This document shows positions 6,064-10,083 of a stretch of DNA of 10,083 nt, piece after piece. Both the position numbers and the translations under genes were made by a program. The notes beneath the pieces were generated by a model that ran no database searches, had not been told where the DNA came from, and was given only the letters and a program-made list of their open reading frames with translations. Source of the DNA: Gammaproteobacteria bacterium (GTDB taxonomy: Bacteria > Pseudomonadota > Gammaproteobacteria > Enterobacterales > Alteromonadaceae); assembly GCA_023481025.1 (NCBI GenBank), contig JAMCWV010000013.1, positions 1 through 10,083 on the forward strand, read 5' to 3'. Within the stretch, counting starts at the first letter, position 1. Every line of letters starts with the position of its first letter.

Positions 6064-7473
6064 ATGTCCGTTGTTTCTCGTTTCGCTCCAAGTCCGACCG
6101 GTTATTTGCACGTTGGTGGCGCTCGTACAGCTCTTTATGCTTGGCTGGTTGCGCGCGCTGCGGGTGGCAAGTTTGTTCTGCGTATTGAAGACACCGACCG
6201 CGAACGGTCTACTCAGGAAGCGATCGATGCAATTTTTGAAGGCATGCAATGGTTAGGTTTAACCTGGGACGAAGAGCCAATTTATCAAACCAAGCGGTTT
6301 GATCGCTACAAAGTACTCATTGATCAGTTGCTGGCTGAGGGCAAAGCCTACAAATGCTACTGTTCGCATGAGCGCTTAGAGAAAATGCGCGAAGAGCAAA
6401 TGGCTGCAGGCGTGAAGCCGCGTTACGACGGTAAATGTCGCGACCAAGCAGAACAAGAAGGCAAGCCGTATGTGATTCGTTTCCGCAACCCACAAGACGG
6501 CTCAGTGGTGTTCGACGACCATATTCGTGGCCGCATTGAAATTGCCAACAAAGAGCTGGACGACTTGATTATTGCCCGCACCGACGGCACGCCAACGTAC
6601 AATTTCTGTGTGGTTGTAGACGACTGGGATATGGGCATTACCCACGTGGTACGTGGTGAAGATCACATCAACAACACGCCGCGCCAAATTAATATCCTTA
6701 AAGCTCTAGGCGCGCCGATTCCTGAGTATGCGCATGTGTCGATGATTCTTGGCGACGACGGTAAGAAACTGTCGAAGCGTCATGGTGCAGTGAGCGTCAC
6801 TGAGTATCGTGACAACGGTTATCTGCCAGAAGCGGTGATTAACTATTTGGTGCGGTTAGGCTGGTCACATGGCGACCAAGAAATTTTTAGTCGCGACGAG
6901 TTGATTCAAATTTTCAAACTCAGCGACATTAATAAAGCGGCGTCTGCGTTTAACACGGAGAAGTTGAATTGGCTGAACCAACATTACATGAAAACCTTGC
7001 CGGTTGAGCAAGTGGCCGCCGAGTTAGCATGGCATTTTGCGCGTTTAGGCGTGGCCACAGAGGACGGACCTGCACTGGTCGAGGTAGTCAAGCTGCAGGC
7101 GGATCGGGTAAAAACGTTAAAAGAAATGGCTGAAATTAGTCGTTATTTTTACGAGCCAGTGACAGCGTTCGAAGAGCAAGCCGCGAAGAAGCATTTACGT
7201 CCGGTCGCGAAAGACGCTTTACAAGATGTGCGTGATCGTTTTGCAGGGTTAAGTAATTGGTCAGCGGAAACTATCCACCAAGCGATTCAAGACACCTGTA
7301 CGGCGCTTGATATTGGCATGGGTAAAGTCGGTATGCCATTACGTGTAGCGGCAACCGGTGGTGGCAATTCACCGTCGTTGGACGTGACGCTAGCGCTGAT
7401 TCCGCGTCATACCGTGGTTGAACGAATTGATCTGGCACTAGAGTTCATTGCTGAGCGCGAGGGGAACCAATAG
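6064..7473 (+). CDS. gltX: Glutamyl-tRNA synthetase
   Basis: This cytosolic class I aminoacyl-tRNA synthetase charges tRNA-Glu with glutamate, for translation and as the entry to tetrapyrrole synthesis through glutamyl-tRNA reductase. The HIGH-type motif is [14 protein letters not shown] (9-22) and the KMSKS-type motif is KLSKR (236-240) in [13 protein letters not shown] zinc-finger-like insert has C98, C100 and C125; the fourth position is D127 where E. coli GluRS has, as I recall, a histidine ligand, so zinc binding may be altered. The C-terminal part is the alpha-helical anticodon-binding region. Its 469 aa is close to the E. coli enzyme. AGGA at 6051-6054 precedes the ATG by nine bases. 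The can gene follows with no gap, and the substrate tRNA-Glu genes lie about 900 bp downstream. Confidence 0.98.
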   Translation: MSVVSRFAPSPTGYLHVGGARTALYAWLVARAAGGKFVLRIEDTDRERSTQEAIDAIFEGMQWLGLTWDEEPIYQTKRFDRYKVLIDQLLAEGKAYKCYCSHERLEKMREEQMAAGVKPRYDGKCRDQAEQEGKPYVIRFRNPQDGSVVFDDHIRGRIEIANKELDDLIIARTDGTPTYNFCVVVDDWDMGITHVVRGEDHINNTPRQINILKALGAPIPEYAHVSMILGDDGKKLSKRHGAVSVTEYRDNGYLPEAVINYLVRLGWSHGDQEIFSRDELIQIFKLSDINKAASAFNTEKLNWLNQHYMKTLPVEQVAAELAWHFARLGVATEDGPALVEVVKLQADRVKTLKEMAEISRYFYEPVTAFEEQAAKKHLRPVAKDALQDVRDRFAGLSNWSAETIHQAIQDTCTALDIGMGKVGMPLRVAATGGGNSPSLDVTLALIPRHTVVERIDLALEFIAEREGNQ

Positions 7474-8121
7474 ATGCCAAAAATACGTGAGTTACTGGCG
7501 AATAATAAAGCATGGGCACAAGCCCAAGTTGACCAAGATCCGGAATATTTTAACCGCTTGGTCAACCAACAAAAGCCAGAGTACTTATGGATCGGCTGTT
7601 CAGATAGTCGCGTACCAGCGAACCAGATTGTTGGGATGGCGCCGGGCGAAGTTTTTGTTCACCGCAATGTGGCCAATCAGGTGATTCAAACCGATTTCAA
7701 TTGCTTAGCGGTCATCGAATTTGCCGTGCTGAACCTGCAGGTGAAGCATATCTTGGTCGTTGGTCATTATGGATGTGGCGGTGTCGCGGCAGCAATGGAA
7801 ACCCAGCGTCATGGCTTGGTCGACCATTGGTTGCATCCGATTAAAGACATTTATCGCACGCATCAACCGCAGCTTTGCGAAATGCCATTTAACGATCGTT
7901 TTGACAAAATGTGTGAATTAAACGTCGTTGAGCAAGTGCACAACTTGTCGAAGAATCACATTATTCAGGAAGCTTGGGATCGTGGTCAAAAGCTGAGTAT
8001 TCACGGTTGGTGTTACAGTGTTCGTGACGGTTTAGTACGCGATTTAGGCGTGACGATTACTGGTAAAGAGGGGCTCGATCCGATTTACCAGTATTGTCGC
8101 GATGAAGACTCAGACGACTAG
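7474..8121 (+). CDS. can: Beta-class carbonic anhydrase (type II, Can-like)
   Basis: This cytosolic zinc enzyme interconverts CO2 and bicarbonate and so supplies bicarbonate to carboxylases in fatty acid, pyrimidine and arginine synthesis. The zinc site and catalytic dyad are seen as C42, D44 and R46 in CSDSR, with H98 and C101 in HYGCGG. W39, R64 and Y181 are also present. These form the non-catalytic bicarbonate pocket of the E. coli and Haemophilus type II enzymes, so the pH-dependent allosteric switch between active and inactive states is probably kept. The 215 aa length matches Can (about 220). The ATG directly follows the gltX stop codon (TAGATG), and the GAGGGG ribosome binding site lies inside the last gltX codons, so the two genes are very likely co-transcribed and translationally coupled. 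Confidence 0.97.
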   Translation: MPKIRELLANNKAWAQAQVDQDPEYFNRLVNQQKPEYLWIGCSDSRVPANQIVGMAPGEVFVHRNVANQVIQTDFNCLAVIEFAVLNLQVKHILVVGHYGCGGVAAAMETQRHGLVDHWLHPIKDIYRTHQPQLCEMPFNDRFDKMCELNVVEQVHNLSKNHIIQEAWDRGQKLSIHGWCYSVRDGLVRDLGVTITGKEGLDPIYQYCRDEDSDD

Positions 8122-8197
8122 GATTTTCTGCATTTGTTGAAATAGTGTTCGGGTTGCTAAAAAAATAGCCGAACAGTGCGGAATTCCGAAAAAAAAG

Positions 8198-8226
8198 TTG
8201 ACACTTTAACGGCGTATTCATAGAAT
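8198..8226 (+). promoter_or_regulatory. Strong sigma70 promoter of the tRNA-Ala/Glu operon
   Basis: TTGACA (8198-8203, exact) and TAGAAT (8221-8226, 5/6) are 17 bp apart. An eight-base A-tract (8189-8196) just upstream could act as an UP element for the RNA polymerase alpha subunit. The discriminator after the -10 is GC-rich (GCGCGTCG), as expected for a stable-RNA promoter under stringent control. Confidence 0.88.
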
Positions 8227-8271
8227 GCGCGTCGCTGTCGGGGCTCAAACCTTGGCAGTTAACTCGAAAGT

Positions 8272-8347
<76 letters not shown>

Positions 8348-8356
8348 ATTTCGAGA

Positions 8357-8457
8357 TTGAATTGAAGTTGCGTCCCCTTCGTCTAGAGGCCTAGGACACC
8401 GCCCTTTCACGGCGGTAACAGGGGTTCGAATCCCCTAGGGGACGCCATTCAATTCAA
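8357..8457 (+). repeat. 10-bp inverted repeat bracketing tRNA-Glu copy 1
   Basis: TTGAATTGAA (8357-8366) is the exact reverse complement of TTCAATTCAA (8448-8457). The right arm abuts the encoded CCA, and the left arm ends five bases before the tRNA. In the primary transcript the two would form a long stem below the acceptor stem, likely a processing structure for RNase E, RNase III or RNase P. Confidence 0.7.
8372..8447 (+). tRNA. tRNA-Glu (anticodon TTC), copy 1
   Basis: The gene is 76 nt with CCA encoded. The acceptor GTCCCCT pairs with AGGGGAC, and the anticodon arm CCGCC-CTTTCAC-GGCGG gives TTC. It is nearly the E. coli tRNA-Glu sequence; I see one D-loop difference (GGCCTAGG rather than GGCCCAGG, from memory). 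It is the substrate of GltX encoded just upstream. Confidence 0.98.
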
Positions 8458-8481
8458 AAGTGTTGGTTATACGCGTTCCGG

Positions 8482-8557
8482 GTCCCCTTCGTCTAGAGGC
8501 CTAGGACACCGCCCTTTCACGGCGGTAACAGGGGTTCGAATCCCCTAGGGGACGCCA
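8482..8557 (+). tRNA. tRNA-Glu (anticodon TTC), copy 2
   Basis: This 76-nt gene is identical to copy 1, separated from it by a 34-nt spacer. No clear hairpin terminator follows. The next 31 bases are T-rich (runs at 8564-8568 and near 8580), so the operon end may rely on the tRNA fold plus T-runs, on Rho, or on trimming by ribonucleases. Confidence 0.98.
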
Positions 8558-8658
8558 TCTCTCTTTTTCCACAAATATTTTTTTCGTTTTGATCGCATCA
8601 CGTCACTTTTCCGTTAAGCTTTGCCTATGCACAGTGAAAGTTTCGAGGATGATTCAAG
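8558..8658 (+). other. T-rich intergenic region between tRNA-Glu and folM
   Basis: These 101 bp hold several T-runs but no strong inverted repeat. The folM ribosome binding site AGGA is at 8646-8649, nine bases before the ATG. A possible -10 (TATGCA near 8626) has no good -35 partner, so I cannot tell whether folM has its own promoter or is read from the tRNA operon. Confidence 0.4.
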
Positions 8659-9381
8659 ATGACCAAACCGATCGCATTGATTACCGGAGCAGGCCGCCGT
8701 TTAGGTTTGCACATGACGCGTTCTTTGTTAGCCCAAGGTTGGCATGTCGTTGCGCTGTCGCGGAGCCGAATTGGTGAGCTTGCCGCCTTGGCTGAAACGG
8801 ATTTGTCCCTCGATGTCATTACCTGCGACGCGCTCAACCAAGACAGCGTCGAGCAGACCATCGCGACCGTTCTGAGCCGTTACGATCACCTTGATTTCGT
8901 GCTGCATAATGCATCGATTTACGAAAAAGATCAGGCGCATGCCGAAGAGCTCGCTGCATTTTATGACGATCTCTATCGCATTCACATGAAGTTTCCGGCG
9001 CTACTCAATTATGGTTTGCGCGATTTATTCAGCAAGACGATTCGGCCAACCGCGAATATTATTCATGTGACGGATATTTATGCCAGCAATCCGAACGCAG
9101 ATTATGCGTTGTATTGCTCGACCAAAGCGGGGCTGGAGAATTTAATGTTGAGCTTCGCCAAGCAACTTGCGCCGAAAGTGCGCGTCAACGCCATTCAGCC
9201 TGGTCCAATTAAGTTTCTGCCCGAACATTCGTCGAGTGAACAGCAGCAAGTGTTAAGCGAGACTCTGTTGCCGGTGGAGGGCGGTTTTGAAGCACTGCAA
9301 AAGGCCATCGAGGCTATCCTCGACAACGAGTACATGACCGCTGCTATCGTGCGTGTGGATGGTGGCCGCTCGGTGACCTAA
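8659..9381 (+). CDS. folM: FolM/PTR1-type pteridine reductase (dihydromonapterin reductase, SDR family)
   Basis: This is a cytosolic short-chain dehydrogenase/reductase of 240 aa, the same length as E. coli FolM as I recall. The Rossmann turn is TGAGRRLG (9-16). The Arg-containing turn and the SRSR segment (34-37) fit NADPH use. The triad is D139, Y152 and K156 (TDIYA and YCSTK). The thirteen-residue gap from Asp to Tyr matches that in pteridine reductase PTR1 (D181, Y194), which separates this branch from ordinary SDRs that use Ser-Tyr-Lys. NAS (85-87) and the PGPI segment (187-190) follow the fold. FolM reduces dihydromonapterin to tetrahydromonapterin and can weakly reduce dihydrofolate. 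The convergent neighbour is an HPPK-like pterin kinase, which supports a pterin role. Its end overlaps that gene by 129 bp. Confidence 0.9.
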   Translation: MTKPIALITGAGRRLGLHMTRSLLAQGWHVVALSRSRIGELAALAETDLSLDVITCDALNQDSVEQTIATVLSRYDHLDFVLHNASIYEKDQAHAEELAAFYDDLYRIHMKFPALLNYGLRDLFSKTIRPTANIIHVTDIYASNPNADYALYCSTKAGLENLMLSFAKQLAPKVRVNAIQPGPIKFLPEHSSSEQQQVLSETLLPVEGGFEALQKAIEAILDNEYMTAAIVRVDGGRSVT

Positions 9382-9801
9382 AGATTGCTCACCGAGCTTA
9401 AGTGCGACCGTGTTGTTGTCGGCTTGCTGCAGCGCCATAAATGATGCCCGAATATACGGCTCGTCGAACTGATCAGCATTGAGCCACTGAAAGTCGCTTT
9501 GGGCGGTGAGAATATCGATGTCGAGCGTACGATCTTTCTCACTGCGCAGCGGATCATTACGATCGCGCCCATGTTGCTCTTCCAATTGATTGAGCCAAGT
9601 TTTCAACGCTGCGGCGGACCAGTCGCTGACCACAATGGCGATGGTATTCAAAAAGCTGTGTTGCGAGTGAATCGCGCACGGTTGTGTGCGCAACACTGGA
9701 AATACGATCGCCGCGTGAAACTGTTTGCATAGCTGCTCGAGCGCGCTGCTGATATGCTGCTCTGGATTAATGTTACTGCCCAAGCTCAAGTAGTAAATCA
9801 T
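9253..9801 (-). CDS. folK: Divergent HPPK (hydroxymethyldihydropterin pyrophosphokinase-like)
   Basis: This 182-aa protein matches the HPPK fold, which transfers pyrophosphate from ATP to 6-hydroxymethyl-7,8-dihydropterin in folate synthesis. Visible marks are LSLGSN (5-10), RTQP (38-41, the pterin-contact loop), FLN (50-52), GRDRND (78-83) and RTLDIDIL (91-98) with the Mg2+ ligands D94 and D96. The LPHPR segment of ordinary HPPKs is replaced by FDEPYIR (112-118), so the histidine near E. coli position 115 is a glutamate. The last 42 residues are encoded antisense to the folM end and look unlike an HPPK tail (E. coli HPPK is about 160 aa). Either the tail is an accidental extension or the gene has lost an earlier stop. 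It may be a second, specialised HPPK rather than the main folK; activity is uncertain. The ATG overlaps the stop of the upstream esterase gene (ATGA). Confidence 0.8.
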   Translation of the reverse strand: MIYYLSLGSNINPEQHISSALEQLCKQFHAAIVFPVLRTQPCAIHSQHSFLNTIAIVVSDWSAAALKTWLNQLEEQHGRDRNDPLRSEKDRTLDIDILTAQSDFQWLNADQFDEPYIRASFMALQQADNNTVALKLGEQSLGHRAATIHTHDSSGHVLVVEDSLDGLLQCFKTALHRQQSLA

Positions 9802-10083
9802 AGCGCGTGCTCTTTCAGTAGCGCTCGCAACTTCGGCTCCATTAAGTCGGCAATCACCGGCTGCGCTGCAAGATTTGGATGGATACCGTCGTTTTGCATG
9901 TAATCGGCATTGAGCGCAACTTCACGCATGAAGAAGGGCACCAGCGGAATATCGAACTCGTCGGCAACCCGCGGGAAGACTTCGCGAAACAGGGTGGTGT
10001 AGCGCCGACCTAAATTTGGCGGTATTTCGACCTCACTCAAGGCCACTTGAACGTTTCTGGACTGGAGAATTGTAATCATCTCC
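9798..10083 (-). CDS. tesA: TesA-type SGNH esterase/lysophospholipase, C-terminal half (partial)
   Basis: This gene enters from the right edge, so only its last 94 codons are visible. The segment matches the C-terminal half of TesA (thioesterase I, lysophospholipase L1, arylesterase), a periplasmic SGNH hydrolase of about 200 aa. The visible marks are IPPNLGRRY, the block usual just after the third SGNH region, then IPLVPFF and the catalytic Asp-x-x-His motif in NDGIHPN followed by AAQP. The nucleophile Ser, the Gly and Asn of the active site, and any signal peptide lie outside the window. An internal Met at 10077-10079 is not the start: the frame stays open upstream (Glu codon 10080-10082), and homologs have EM or REM at this place. 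Its TGA shares bases with the HPPK ATG (9798-9801), which indicates translational coupling. Confidence 0.9.
   Translation of the reverse strand, partial: EMITILQSRNVQVALSEVEIPPNLGRRYTTLFREVFPRVADEFDIPLVPFFMREVALNADYMQNDGIHPNLAAQPVIADLMEPKLRALLKEHAL

Noticed and set aside
8147..8196. Terminator after can: GTTCGG/CCGAAC hairpin or CGGAATTCCG palindrome with an A-run
   Set aside because: The hairpin has a 16-base internal part with bulges and no U-run after it. The palindrome is followed by A residues on the plus strand, which is the wrong polarity. The A-run fits better as an UP element of the tRNA-Ala promoter.

Overview
This window looks like a chromosomal segment of a gammaproteobacterium. 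The tRNA-Ala(GGC) and the two tRNA-Glu(TTC) genes are the same as, or almost the same as, the E. coli genes as I remember them. The proteins (UvrB, GluRS, type II beta-carbonic anhydrase, FolM) have enterobacterial-type lengths and residues. The overall flavour suggests an Alteromonadales or Idiomarinaceae-like marine bacterium, but that is an impression from protein style and cannot be proved from this sequence alone.

Layout. Bases 1-125 (+) are the 3' tail of a group II intron: the last codons of its reverse transcriptase, then domain V and domain VI with a bulged branch-point adenosine, ending at a predicted splice junction 125/126. Next comes a class I aminotransferase (aspC type, -), divergent from a MATE efflux transporter (+), which is followed by uvrB (+). 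A three-copy tRNA-Val(TAC) operon follows, with a perfect-consensus sigma70 promoter and a strong terminator that also faces a convergent MAPEG-family membrane protein gene (-). Divergent from MAPEG is gltX (+), with the carbonic anhydrase gene can starting immediately after its stop codon. Then comes a tRNA-Ala(GGC) - tRNA-Glu(TTC) - tRNA-Glu(TTC) operon with its own strong promoter, and folM (+). folM converges on, and overlaps by 129 bp, a divergent HPPK (folK-like, -). That gene is translationally coupled by an ATGA overlap to a TesA-type esterase gene that runs off the right end.

How the genes fit together. The centre of the window is a translation-supply block: glutamyl-tRNA synthetase lies between tRNA-Val genes on one side and tRNA-Ala plus its own substrate tRNA-Glu on the other. 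This resembles the E. coli gltX neighbourhood (valUXY on one side, alaWX on the other). The right end pairs two pterin/folate enzymes, a FolM/PTR1-type reductase and a divergent HPPK. The left end is ordinary core metabolism and repair with a mobile intron beside it.

Most of the window is conserved core sequence and I see no convincing new defence or mobile system. The points most worth checking are the intron tail and what it did to the aspC terminator, the divergent HPPK that lacks the usual LPHP histidine and overlaps folM, and the complementary arms that bracket individual tRNA genes.
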